A program made the translations under genes and the position numbers. Below, piece by piece: positions 37,744 to 48,614 of a stretch of DNA of 64,000 nucleotides (the stretch's first letter is position 1; every line of letters starts with the position of its first letter). The DNA is from Rhodamnia argentea (lineage: Eukaryota > Streptophyta > Magnoliopsida > Myrtales > Myrtaceae). Where the stretch lies: assembly GCF_020921035.1 (NCBI RefSeq), contig NC_063154.1, forward strand, positions 28,343,948-28,407,947, written 5' to 3'. The notes under the pieces are model-generated. The model was not told the DNA's origin. It saw only the letters and a list, made by a program, of their open reading frames with translations, and made no database searches.

Positions 37744-38787
37744 GGATTTGGATCCCCTGCCATAGAGGGTTAATGGCAGGGGTGACATAAAATAAAATCC
37801 AGCCGTTCGTTTGAATCCGAAGGCTGAGATTCAGCCACGTCATCCGAAGAGGGGGAGCTCAAATTTGAGCGCGCGAAACCAGCACTTCTAAATAAAAAAT
37901 TAAAAAATCTAATTTCCTCTCTCCTCAAATCTTACATATCGACGCCGGCATCCTCTCTCGTTCCCTTTTACCTCTCTCAAACTTCCTCCATCGTCCTCCT
38001 CCTCCTTTTGCTCCGGTGACGCTTCTCTTCGACGCCGGCGTCCGCGGAACTCTCAAATTTGCTCCATCGTCCTCCTCCGTTTGCGCCGGTGGCGCTCCTC
38101 TTCGACGCCATCATCCGCGGAACCGCCGTCGACTTTCCCGACACCAAATCCAGGGGCGCGGCAGTGGCTTCGAAGCCGCGCACATATCCATCTCTCTAAA
38201 AAAGATTACGACTCCGTGCGCATCGGTGGCTTCGAACCCGAGCACATATCCATCTCTCTCTCCGCCGATTATGACTCCGTGTGGATCTCCTCGATTACGG
38301 GTTGGTGCTCGATCGATCTCCTCTTCTTTTCTTCGGATTTGGTTTCTATGATTCGGCATTCTTGAGAAGTTTTTAGGATTTTTTGGTTTAACTCATGTTG
38401 GTGAGTGTGGGACTTTGCTCTGCATCTAAATGTCCGCCGAACTCAAGGGTGGATTTTCGAGGATTGGCGCGGATGAGCTGTAGAAGCACCCGATTGGTGT
38501 GGCCTTTGTTGTTTTCCTTGGTGAAGAACAGAGAGGAGGAAAAAAATTATCTTAATCTTGTTTTGAGTCTTTAGTTGAATTATCGGGCCCCTTTTTTTTA
38601 GAGCCCTTTTATCATCGTTCTTATGAGGCGATTTTCGTTGTTGTGCTTATTTTGATTCATTCGAGAAGAAAGAAAAAAAAAAGATACTTCTATGGCGGTG
38701 TATTATAAATTTAAGAGTGCAAGAGATTTCGATTCAATTCCTATGGACGATCCATTTATATCAGTTGGTGTTTTGAAAGAAAAATTT
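37744..38787 (+). repeat. MULE-2 left TIR, with captured 5' end of a DWNN gene
   Basis: 1044 bp, inverted match to 48521-49497. The outer 170 bp includes a small palindrome (ccctgccatagagggttaatggcaggg). It continues with CT-rich 5'UTR-like sequence around 37910-38110 and ends in the first coding exon of a DWNN gene. Small indels distinguish the two TIRs, for example near 38150 and 38230-38255. Open frames across 38016-38365 are UTR shadows. Confidence 0.9.
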
Positions 38788-38793
38788 ATCTGA
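38692..38793 (+). pseudogene. Captured DWNN-domain fragment (left TIR)
   Basis: From the ATG at 38692 the frame reads MAVYYKFKSARDFDSIP..., the canonical start of the DWNN (ubiquitin-like) domain of RBBP6/PQT3-type E3 ligases. It runs to VLKEKF and then leaves the TIR and hits TGA (38791-38793). Only 33 residues remain, too few for a folded domain. The preceding roughly 950 bp of the TIR would be the host gene's promoter and 5'UTR; this is an inference from the shared structure. Confidence 0.85.
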
Positions 38794-39876
38794 CCGTAGC
38801 TCATTGCCTTTTGCCACATCGAAACTGCATAATCCCCCGCCATCACCTTCAGCTCCAGCAAGTTACGGTTGATGACCTTCTCATGGATGGCCAAGTATGG
38901 CCGAAAGAAGTAGCTGTAGATGTACTGTGTGCCCTGGAAATTTCAAACATGATTGAAGGGGGGCAAAAAGATCATGAACTCGAAAAGAAGTTCTCAAATT
39001 CTGCGTTGGATGAGACATGAAGTAGACATAAATCCTCAATGCATACCTTTGTCTGGGGATGCCATAAATAGACGAAGAGCTCTATGGAGAAGCTGAATCA
39101 TAGAAACCAAATGCTAAATCAGCGGCTTAGAAACCAAATGCGGTGTATTTGAGATGTCTTTAAGGCAATGTATTTTTGGATGTTCAATATACATGTGAGT
39201 TATTTACTTGGAATTGTAGGTCTACATCATCATTGTAGGCCATGTCCTCATAGTTTTCTTGTTTTTTCCTGATGCGGTACTCTCTGCTATTGGTGGGTTA
39301 AAAGTTGGGGTGACTGCAATTGGGGCGGGTAATATAATGTTTAGTGATTAGTATTTGTTACTTATATGCTCCTCTTAAAACAAATTTTCTTTTGGTGAAA
39401 AGAAGACGTTTCATCTTTTTCTTTGTTTTGTTTTTATGTTAGTTTGTTTGAGAGAAGCATTTTAAGAATCCTCTCAGTAGTTGTTCGTTAAAATGTAAAA
39501 AATGTAAAAAATTATAACACCCTACCTCGGACAATGAACTGGTAGAATGTACCTTAAGGGTAGGCCTTCATTTCTTTTGATATATATAAATGACAATTGT
39601 AAAGGGAAGTTTAGCATGATAATGAATAATATTTTTTTTTCCCCTTGATAAGCATTACAGCTTTTTCCCGATATTAGATCAGCATACCTATAGCAGTGAT
39701 GCTTTTAATAAGAAATGATGCTTTTCTCGGATAGCTTATTGGTTGGAATTTGTCTCTTGTGCTTTTCTCTCTCATTCTAGTAGCTTTGATAAATTAACTT
39801 CTAATGATAAGTGACGTTTTTCTTAGTTTGAAGATAAACTACCTTCATACACTGGCATTGAGAGACTCCCTCTCAA

Positions 39877-42716
39877 ATGAATATGGAGGGAGTAGTAACT
39901 ACCATGCTTAGTACTAGCAGCGAAATTATCCCTCAAATGGAGACTCCCTCTCAAATGGATGATGATGGCACAAGGTAAGTAATGTCTTCATGAAAGTATG
40001 TTAGTTTTTCTTCTGTTTTATTGTTTGTTATTCAAGTTTATCGTCTAATGACGTCACTTTGTCCACTATGTTTTTGTGTGATTTTATCAGCAGTAATGTT
40101 TGGACTCCACAAATGGGTATGGAATTTAATGATGTAGATGAGGCATGGGAGTTTTGGAAGATCTATGCATTAAAAATTGGTTTTGGTGTACGTAGGAGAG
40201 TTACTAACAAAGGGAAGGATGGTTCCATAACTTCTACACGTTTTTGTTGTGCAAAAGAGGGACATCGACAAAAGATAAACGGCTGGAATTAGTAAAAAAA
40301 GCCTAGGCCTGAAACGAGGATGGACTGTCATGCCCGAATGGGAATCAAATTAGTTCGAGAGAGCGGTAAATATTTTGTGTATGATTTTGAGCCAATGCAT
40401 TCCCATCCACTCCACTTTGCAGAGTGTACTCACTTGATACGGTCACATAGGCAAATAAGCGACGTCCAAGCTCAGCCAAATTGTGTTGGGCGACAATGCG
40501 GGCCTCACCACGAGAGACAGCAGCATGACTTGTCTAGTGTACAATCTGGGGGAAGAGAAAACGTAGGTTACACGAGGGTTGATGTGAAAAACTATCTTCG
40601 CACTAAACGAGGGAGAGACATGGAGTTTGGGGACGCAGGATGTTTGTTAAAGTATTTCGAAAAACGCCAAATCTTAGACACATCTTTCTTTTATCTTTGT
40701 TCGAGCTTGATAGTAATGAGCAAATAACAAACATATTTTGGGCGAGACTCTAGAATGGTTATTGATTATGCCCTTTTTGGTGATGTTGTGACCTTTGACA
40801 CAACATTTTCCACCAACAAAGAGTATAGGCCACTCGGTGTATTTATTGGATTCAATCACCATAGAGAGCTTGTGATTTTTGGGGCTGCACTTTTATATGA
40901 TGAAACCGCAGATTCATTCAAATGGCTTTTCGAGACATTCTTGGGGGCACACAAATATAGGAGGCCTGCAACAATTTTTACTGATCAAGATGCAGCAATG
41001 TCGAAGGCATTAGAAGAGGTGATTCCTGAGACAAGACATGGATTGTGTACATGGCATCTAATGCAAAATGCTATGAAAAATGTTGGTCACTTAATGAGGA
41101 ATGGATCTAATTTTTTGACTGATTTAAAGAAGCTTGTCTATGAATATGTAGAAGTGAAAAAAATTTGAGGAGGCTTGGGATTCATTACTTTCAACATATG
41201 AAGCTACCGATAATTCTTGGCTTCAAAATCTGTATAGGTTGAAAGAGAAGTGGGCTAGATGTTATATGAAATCTACAAGTGACTTTGGGGATACGTAGTA
41301 CACAATTGAGTGAGAGTTTGAATGGAGATTTGAAGGATTATCTTGCGTGTAATGTAAATCTAAATGGATTTTTCAAGAGATTTGATAAGGTTGTGAGTGA
41401 TAAGCGGTACAAAGAGTTACAAAGGCTGAGTTTAATGCTAGAGAGAAATTGCCCACAATTTTGTGTCGGACATCACCTATGTTGCAGCAAGCAAGCAAGG
41501 TCTATACACCTTCAATGTTTGAAAATTTTCAGACAGAATGGATGAAAACTTTATCCCTGGTTATCAAGGAACGTAATGAGATGGGTATCTTGCGGGAATA
41601 TGTTGTTGGTTCATTTGGTACAAATGATGCAGAGTATAAGGTCACGGGCGGCCCAAGCAATGAAGTGGTAACTTGTGCTTGTAATCATTTTGAGACCGTT
41701 GGGATATTATGTTGCCATGCGTTGAAGGTGCTTGATAACTTGGACATAAAGTTAATTCCTAGTGCTTACCTTTTGAAGAGATGGACACGTGAAGCAAGAG
41801 ATGGAATACTCGAGAAGCATGGTTTAGATACTCGGGTATAAATTATCGTTATATTCTTTTGTACTCAATTTAGTATTCTAATTTATTGGTAACTTCTAAT
41901 AGATTCTATATATTTGTTTAGGGGAATGGTGACATGGATGTTACTGATAGATATAGAGAGGTGTGTCCCGAGTTTGTGAAGATAGCAGTCAAGGGCTCAC
42001 AAACTATTCAGAGATATGAATTTATCAAGAAGATGATCTTGACCATTAACAAATCTCTCGATGAAATGCCACTTGGAGGCGAGTCTCGGAGAAATCTCGC
42101 AGGCTTAAGTGAAGATACGAGTCTCGTTGCAAAATGTACGGGCCTCAAGAAGAAAGATGGACGCAAAGGAGGAAAGCGACATAAGAGCTGTCTAGAGAAA
42201 AATAAAAGAAAAAGAAAGAAGCAAGGAGACGCACCTCAAGCTTCTTCGCAAGCTTCTTGTGCACCTCAAGTTCTTGGAAGTTACAATAACTCTCCGGGTT
42301 TTTATAGTAATCTACTCAGTACGTTTGAGGCACCACGAGACTTCAATATGACTTCCATGATAACATCGCTTGGTAACGGGTAATGCACTATTCTATTTGC
42401 AATAAGTTATGTTCATCTTATTATGTTCATTTTATCATGCATGCTAATTTCTGATTTGTTATGTCTATTTGCGAAAGTTTTGGATTTGTTGTCTGCATTA
42501 ATGGTTTTCACTTTGTAAGGGTCAGATTTTTTCATATTTATTAACACTCGGGACATTTCATTGTGGATGTTTAGGCTTACGAGCTTGGTTATGCAACCCC
42601 ACCAGCTCCCCCCGAACTTAGAACATACAGCCCCATCCGAAGTTCATCTATTTCAAAAAGATGCTGTGATTTCGGGTATTGTTGTTTGTCCTGTAGAGAG
42701 TTCATGTACTTCATAG
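39877..42716 (+). pseudogene. FAR1/FRS-type MULE transposase, frameshifted
   Basis: Exon 1 is 39877-39974 (starting MNMEGVVTTM) with donor GTAAGT. Exon 2 opens NVWTPQMGMEFNDVDEAWEF, the FAR1 DNA-binding domain. Then come KKPRPETR...CHARMGIK, the transposase core with FDTTFSTN and IFTDQDAAM, TQLSESLNGDLKDYL, and a SWIM finger CAC...CCH (about 41680-41720). A C-terminal exon is 41925-42379 with a KKKDGRKGGKRHK basic stretch. The last exon is 42575-42716. Lesions: TAG-TAA in frame at about 40290, shifts near 40690, 40725, 41158 (A-run), 41280 and 41430. FRS proteins are plant transcription factors descended from MULE transposases. Here the gene sits inside an element with MULE termini, so it is best read as the element's own transposase, now broken. 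Some indels could be sequencing errors. Confidence 0.88.
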
Positions 42717-44210
42717 ATTCTAAGGAATGTTTGATGTCATATTATCATACCTTGCTAGAGAGGTTTCTTCCTAAAGTTTTGAGGGAAACGAAACTAAAAA
42801 ATCTTCATCAGTTCAAAGTAACTTGGCTATTACTGCATAATGTTTTATTGGAGAAGGTGGCTGTAGCGATACTATTGGCATTGGCTTGCAAATAAATTGT
42901 TAATGCTTGAAAACGAAGTTTTCTATGTAGAGAAGTGAGATCAGATCCTTATCCGGCTACGCTATGTCGATATAGTTCAAGAATATATTGTCCTTCCTCT
43001 GTGAATACCATCAAAGCTCCTGTGTGAGCTTACTTGTATATCTTACAATATACGTGATCTAACCACTGCACGTAGAGATTGGCCATTACTTATAAATTGG
43101 ATCTTGCATAATATTGTACATTTAGCTTTTTGAAAATTATTCGCTGCCTTAAGTAAACAACTTCTTGGAAAAAAAAAAAAGTAAACAACTTCGTGATTTT
43201 CTTGGTGGTTGAACTGCCAAAGAGAAACCAATATCAGGTCCCTATGATAGTTTAGGTCCATTTATCAACATAGATATTTAAGGTGTTCACTTTTTGCTGG
43301 ACGAAGGCCTCTAAGTGAATTCACTTAGAGCTTATCTCGTTTTGAGTTAAATGACTTGATCGATTTGTGTTGAGCAAGCACTTGCTAGCCGAAAGCCCGT
43401 GAGTTACGGGGTTCTGAAAGAAACAAGTACATTCTGAGTCCTGTTTTCATGGACTTACATGCGGGCGGGATCTAAGGAAATTTACAATGGAGACGTTTCA
43501 TCTTTATCTAAGGAAACAAGTACATTCTGAGTCCCGAAAGAAGCGAAAGGCTTCTTTCTCTTCATTGTCTTTGTTGATCATTATTTGGGTTATTAACAGA
43601 ATCTTTGTTGTTACTTGATATCACTCAATCTGGTGCTTGCTGGAAAATGATTTAAAAAACAGATACTCTTTCGAAAATCTTTTTACAAAAATGTGATTTT
43701 CTTTTCCATATTAGTAGAAGGTGGGAAGTATGTTCATCATGTTGCTTCTCTGATTATGTAGGTGATGAAATTTGGAAATGAGAATCAAATAAATTTTATT
43801 GCTTCGGAGGATCGTGGATCATTTGCTGCAGCTTTGGTTGAAGCATAGATTGAGCTTTTCAACTCTTTGATTGATGGATGTAGAGAGGCTGTCAAAATGG
43901 GAAACGTTGATCCGAAGCTTGGTTTTGTGGTAGTCTTCCCCCAACCACATCCTTCCCTCCTGTTGATCCGAACCTTTTCAACTCTTCTAATGTTTTAAGT
44001 TGTGTATTGTTACTTCCTAATGTTTCATGCTTGACAAAATACTCGATGTTTTATTGTTAGTCAATGTTTTTTTTATGGGGGACCTGGTTGCGTTTTTTGT
44101 TTTCCATTCACTACCATTTGATCCCTTATTCTTTTTATGTTTTTGTTTCTCTTCTGCTTTTGTTGCTCATATGTTTCTTGTGTTTTGGATTTAAAGATGA
44201 CTTTTTGTTC
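42717..44210. other. MULE-2 interior without clear gene; one exon-like stretch
   Basis: At 43742-43960, after a 'tgtag' acceptor-like site, the plus strand reads MKFGNENQINFIASEDRG and, after one TAG (43844-43846), IELFNSLIDGCREAVKMG and NVDPKLGFV. This has the feel of captured coding sequence, but I cannot assign a family. The rest (42900-43740, 43980-44210) shows nothing I can name. Confidence 0.4.
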
Positions 44211-46437
44211 CGACTTTGTGTGAACCCATGTGGTTTATATAATTTGTATCGACCTCGGTTTTCATTCATGTTTCGCACTTTTCTAATGCGAAGCCCTTTT
44301 TTTCGTAGAATGGAAAACCTTTTTTTTTTTCATAAAAGAATAGAAAAAAAAATGGAAAGGGGGACATGAAAAGAAAAAGAAAAAAAAAGGTAACCCGCTT
44401 TGTGCGAACTCATGTGGTTTATATAATTTGTGTCTGACCTCGGTTTTCATTCATGTTTCGCACTTTTCTAATGCAAAGTCCTTTTTTTCGTAGAATGGCA
44501 AACCTTTTTTTTTTCATAAAAGAAAAGAAAAGAAAATGGAAAGGGGGACATGAAAAAGAAAAGTAAAAAAAAAAGGTAACCCGCTTTGTGCGAACTCATG
44601 TGATTTATATAATTTGTATCTGACCTCGGTTTTCATTCATGTTTTGCACTTTTCTAATGCGAAGCCCTTTTTAGTGTAGAATGGGCAACTTTTTTTTTTC
44701 ATAAAAGATAAGTAAAAAAAAAAAATGGAAACGGGAACATGAAAAAGAAAAGAAAAAAAAAAATGTAACCCGCTTTGTGTGAACTCATATGATTTATATA
44801 ATTTGTATCTGACCTCGGTTTTCATTCATGTTTTGCACTTTTCTAATGCGAAGCCCTTTTTAGTGTAGAATGGGAAACTTTTTTTTTCATAAAAGATAAG
44901 TAAAAAAAAAATGGAAACGGGAACATGAAAAAGAAAAGTAAAAAAAAAAGGTAATCCGCTTTGTGCAAACTTGCGTTGTTTATATAATTTGTGTCTGACC
45001 TCGGTTTTCATTCATGTTTCGCACTTTTCTAATGCAAAGTCCTTTTTAGTGTAGAATGGGAAACTTTTTTTTTTCATAAAAGATAAGTAAAAAAAAAAAT
45101 GGAAACGGGAACATGAAAAAGAAAAGTAAAAAAAAAGGTAATCCGCTTTGTGCAAACTTGCGTTGTTTATATAATTTGTGTCTGACCTCGGTTTTCATTC
45201 ATGTTTCGCACTTTTCTAATGCAAAGTCCTTTTTTTCGTAGAATGGCAAACCTTTTTTTTTCATAAAAGAAAAGAAAAGAAAATGGAAAGGGGGACATGA
45301 AAAAGAAAAGTAAAAAAAAAAGGTAACCCGCTTTGTGCGAACTCATGTGATTTATATAATTTGTATCTGACCTCGGTTTTCATTCATGTTTTGCACTTTT
45401 CTAATGCGAAGCCCTTTTTAGTGTAGAATGGGCAATTTTTTTTTTTTCATAAAAGATAAGTAAAAAAAAAATGGAAATGGAAACATGAAAAGAAAAGTAA
45501 AAAAAAAAGGTAATCCGCTTTGTGCAAACTTGCGTCGTTTATATAATTTGTGTCCGACCTCGGTTTTCATTCATGTTTCGCACTTTTCTAATGCGAAGGC
45601 CTTTTTTTCGTAGAATGGAAAACCTTTTTTTTTTCATAAAAGAAAAGAAAAAAAAAATGGAAAGGGGGACATGAAAAGAAAAGTAAAAAATAAAGGTAAC
45701 CCGCTTTGTGCGAACTCATGTGGTTTATATAATTTGTATCCGACCTTGGTTTTTCATTCATGTTTCGCACTTTTCTAATGCGAAGCCCTTTTTAGTGTAG
45801 AATGGGAAACTTTTTTTTTTCATAAGAGAAAAGTAAAAAAAAAAAAGGAAACGGGAACATGAAAAGAAAAGTAAAAAAAAAAAGGTAATTCGCTTTGTGC
45901 AAACTCACGTCATTTATATAATTTGTGTCCGACCTTGGTTTTCATTCATGTTTCGCACTTTTCTAATGCGAAGCCCTTTTTTCGTAGAATCGAAAACCTT
46001 TTTTTTTTTTTTTAAAAGAGAAAGAAAAAAAAAGGAAAGGGGGACATGAAAAAGAAAAGTAAAAATAAAAGGTAACCCGCTTTGTGCAAACTCATGTGGT
46101 TTATATAATTTGTATCCGACCTCGGTTTTCATTCATGTTTCGCACTTTTCTAATGCGAAGCCCTTTTTTTCGTAGAATCGGAAACTTTTTTTTTTCATAA
46201 AAGATAAGTAAAAAAAAATGGAAAGGGGGACATGAAAAAGAAAAGTAAAAAAAAAAGGTAATCCGCTTTGTGCAAACTTGCGTCGTTTATATAATTTGTA
46301 TCTGACCTCGGTTTTCATTCATGTTTCGCACTTTTCTAATGCGAAGCCCTTTTTTTCGTAGAATCGAAAACATTTTTTTTTTTTCACAAAAGAAAAGTAA
46401 AAAAAAAATAGAATGGGGGACATGAAAAAGAAAAACC
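44211..46437. repeat. Tandem array, ~186-bp unit, about 12 copies
   Basis: The phrase 'ttttcattcatgtttcgcac' or a one-base variant recurs near 44260, 44445, 44631, 44820, 45006, 45194, 45377, 45562, 45752, 45937, 46125 and 46312, giving a period of 183-190 bp. Each unit has a unique part (cgctttgtgcgaactcatg...gtctgacctcgg...cttttctaatgcgaag) and an A/T homopolymer part whose length changes cause the period variation. Two subtypes alternate (cctttttagtgtagaatggg versus ccctttttttcgtagaat), suggesting higher-order expansion. Open frames on the minus strand across the array are artefacts of the period. Confidence 0.95.
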
Positions 46438-46820
46438 TGTCTGCGACTTAGAGGGAAAAACTTCAACAAGGTAGGTTGTATTAAGAAAAAAAAAAACACT
46501 AACTCATTCTTTGCCCTGCAAAGAAAAACACAAACAATTCTCAGCAGCAAAAACATGAAAACCTATCTGCCACATTACCAGTCATCCTTCTTTATGAGCG
46601 TATAAGCCCTATGCAAAGAATCTTTACAGGAGAGAGGACCAAATATAAAAGGTAGTCACATTTACTTAGTAACATTCATTAAGAAGCTCTAAATCTCCGG
46701 AAACAAGGTAGCATGTACTTTTGAGTGATTACAAAGGCATAAATGCAAATACTAACATCTTTTTCACGTCCTACAAGTTCAAGCTACATCTTCCACAAAA
46801 CAATAATGCAAGAAGCATTT

Positions 46821-47442
46821 CTAATCGATGTTAACGTTCCTGAAGCCACTAATCAATTCTCTGAAGTTGTCATTCACCTCCCTTGCATTCTGTAGCTCCC
46901 GTACAGTCAATTGAAGCGAACCTTGAGTATGTTCCAATTCTTGTATAGTCAATCGATGCGAACATTGGCTATGTTCCAGCTCCCTTCGAGTTTGTTCCAG
47001 CTCAAATCGGGTTTGTTCCAACTCCATTTCCAGATCTCTAATTATACGGCTACAACCACTGGGACAATCATCGTCCCGATTAGACATAACAAGAAACCAT
47101 ATAATTATTATATCCCTAAACCATTGGAAAATTAAAGTGTCTTATTACAAAAGTAAGGAACTAACATACCTGCTTCACATGTTCATTAGTGGGAGGAAAT
47201 CGTGTAGGTAAATGAATTGTCGTTGGCAACTCCTTCATATTGAAAAATTTCAAGTACGCCTGTTTTGCGGCTTCCCAATTGTTATATCCTTTGTAATTAG
47301 CCTTACTAAAACCACTTACTTGAACTTCAGTTTGAGGCCAATTATTGTATATGCCGATATTACGGCCATTGAAAACAACATAGTATTCCTTCGGCATTTC
47401 AACAAACCTAAAATAGCATAGAGAAGTGACATACAACACCAA
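46821..47442 (-). CDS. Viroplasmin-like (RNase H1 N-terminal type) plus coiled-coil protein, in MULE-2
   Basis: Upstream exon 47442-47174 contains KEYYVVFNGRNIGIYNNWP, then VSGFSKANYKGYNNWEAAKQ, the fold signature shared by the N-terminal hybrid-binding domain of RNase H1 and the caulimovirus viroplasmin family. A donor-like GTATGT follows HVKQ (about 47170). The second exon, about 47087-46821, encodes a heptad-rich coiled coil (EMELEQTRFELEQTRRELEH ...) ending NVNID. The sequence is plant-type, intron-bearing and inside a MULE, so it is a cellular-type domain and not an integrated virus. Whether these exons belong to the same transcript as the DWNN exon at 48614 is not shown. Function in the element is unknown; nucleic-acid hybrid binding is the family expectation. 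Confidence 0.65.
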
Positions 47443-48174
47443 GGGGCATTAGCATTCAATTTACAAAGCATTCTTGTGAACATCAAAGTAATCACCTTGA
47501 TGACAAACCTAAAAAATTATCCACTGAACAAAATCAAGTGAGATTAGCAAGTTCGTTGAACCATTTGAGAGGTTACAGAACCAATAAAATGCGACAACCA
47601 ATAGATGAAGCAACAAATTTTCTAATGATTGGCAATCAACCAAGCTTTGAACTTATAAATCAGAGCATCTGCATTCCTAAAAGTATCAAAGTGCAACAGA
47701 GAGAATATATATGGATAAGTCCCTCCTCCATCATCAACTCCATTCCACACGTGTTTATATACGAGTATGTGAAGGTGATCTCGAATTCAAAAAACAACTC
47801 CTTAGGGGAATAAAATATGCGGGATGGAAAAGAAACATCAATGGAATGGAGTTGATGGTGGTATTGCTTCCCGAGGTTTGCACTTAAATTGCTTGCTAAG
47901 ATAAGCATGAATGTTTCAAAAGCTTCTCCCTGGAGCTCTTTTCTGCTCAAATATCAAATTAGGTGATATTGACTGTGGAGAAAGTACCCTCCTCCTCCCT
48001 CGGCCAGCCTTAACTAATCATCGGGTCGGCCTCTAAAAGCTTCTCCAGAGAGCTCAATTTCCCCTCAAATGTCAAATTAGGTGATGTTAATCATGGAGAA
48101 TGTACCCTACTCCTCCTCCCTCAACACCCCCCCCAAAAGAAAAAAAAAAAAAAAAAAAAATCACAACATGCAAA

Positions 48175-48614
48175 TCACTTGCTAGGACTCACTACACAAA
48201 CACTACCACGGTTCATTTGACAAAAAGACTCGGGATCAGCAGGTATTGCTACCTCAGGCCAAAACCCAGGCCCTAACGCTATGAATACCTCACTCACAAT
48301 CATTTCAGCCTCGACAAGTTCAGCATAAACATCACCAATATTAGACTCAAAAGGCCACACATACAGCTCCCCACTAGACAGCTCTCTCCAAACTTGATAG
48401 CCTTAATTGTTAAAAATTTTTAATTGATTCATGAAGTAAGAAACCCACCTTCATTAGTTTGAGCATTAGTTACCACAAGGTCGAAATCGGTGCCCCTGCC
48501 CAAGTGCTTTGGTTCAAAAAATTTTTCTTTCAAAATACCAACCGATATAAATGGACGGTCCATAGGAATTGAATCGAAATCTCTTGCACTCTTAAATTTA
48601 TAATACACCGCCAT
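48175..48614 (-). CDS. DWNN-domain exon joined to an unknown exon (right TIR gene of MULE-2)
   Basis: Exon 48614-48449 encodes the first 55 residues of a DWNN domain (MAVYYKFKSARDF, ISVGILKEKF, KHLGRGTDFDLVVTNAQTNE). It ends one base into a codon before GTGGGT, as expected for the first exon of a PQT3/RBBP6-like gene. The next exon of the true family (YLDEAMLIP-type) is absent. Instead, after a weak acceptor at about 48405, an in-frame stretch of about 75 residues follows (GYQVWRELSSGELYVWPFES ... VCVVSPSK, stop at 48175) that I do not recognise. The ATG lies inside the TIR and coding extends beyond the TIR's inner edge (48521), so the right end keeps more of the captured gene than the left. 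It could be a chimeric gene or a dead capture. Confidence 0.6.

Noticed and set aside
38016-38365. Open frames in both strands of the MULE-2 left TIR (mirrored at 48942-49264)
   Set aside because: They overlap one another in CT/GC-rich 5'UTR-like sequence, differ between TIRs by indels, and precede the real DWNN ATG.
44211-46437. CRISPR-like regular array
   Set aside because: This is eukaryotic DNA with homogeneous 186-bp units and no distinct spacers; it is a tandem satellite-like repeat.
44637-46556. Series of minus-strand open frames (MKTEV...YKLYK... followed by Phe runs)
   Set aside because: They come from the 186-bp tandem unit and its poly-A/T part, and their ends move with homopolymer length. 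This is repeat, not protein coding.
46821-47442. Integrated pararetrovirus suggested by the viroplasmin-like domain
   Set aside because: No coat, movement or reverse-transcriptase sequence is nearby. The gene has introns and lies inside a MULE, and the domain also occurs in cellular plant and RNase H1 proteins.
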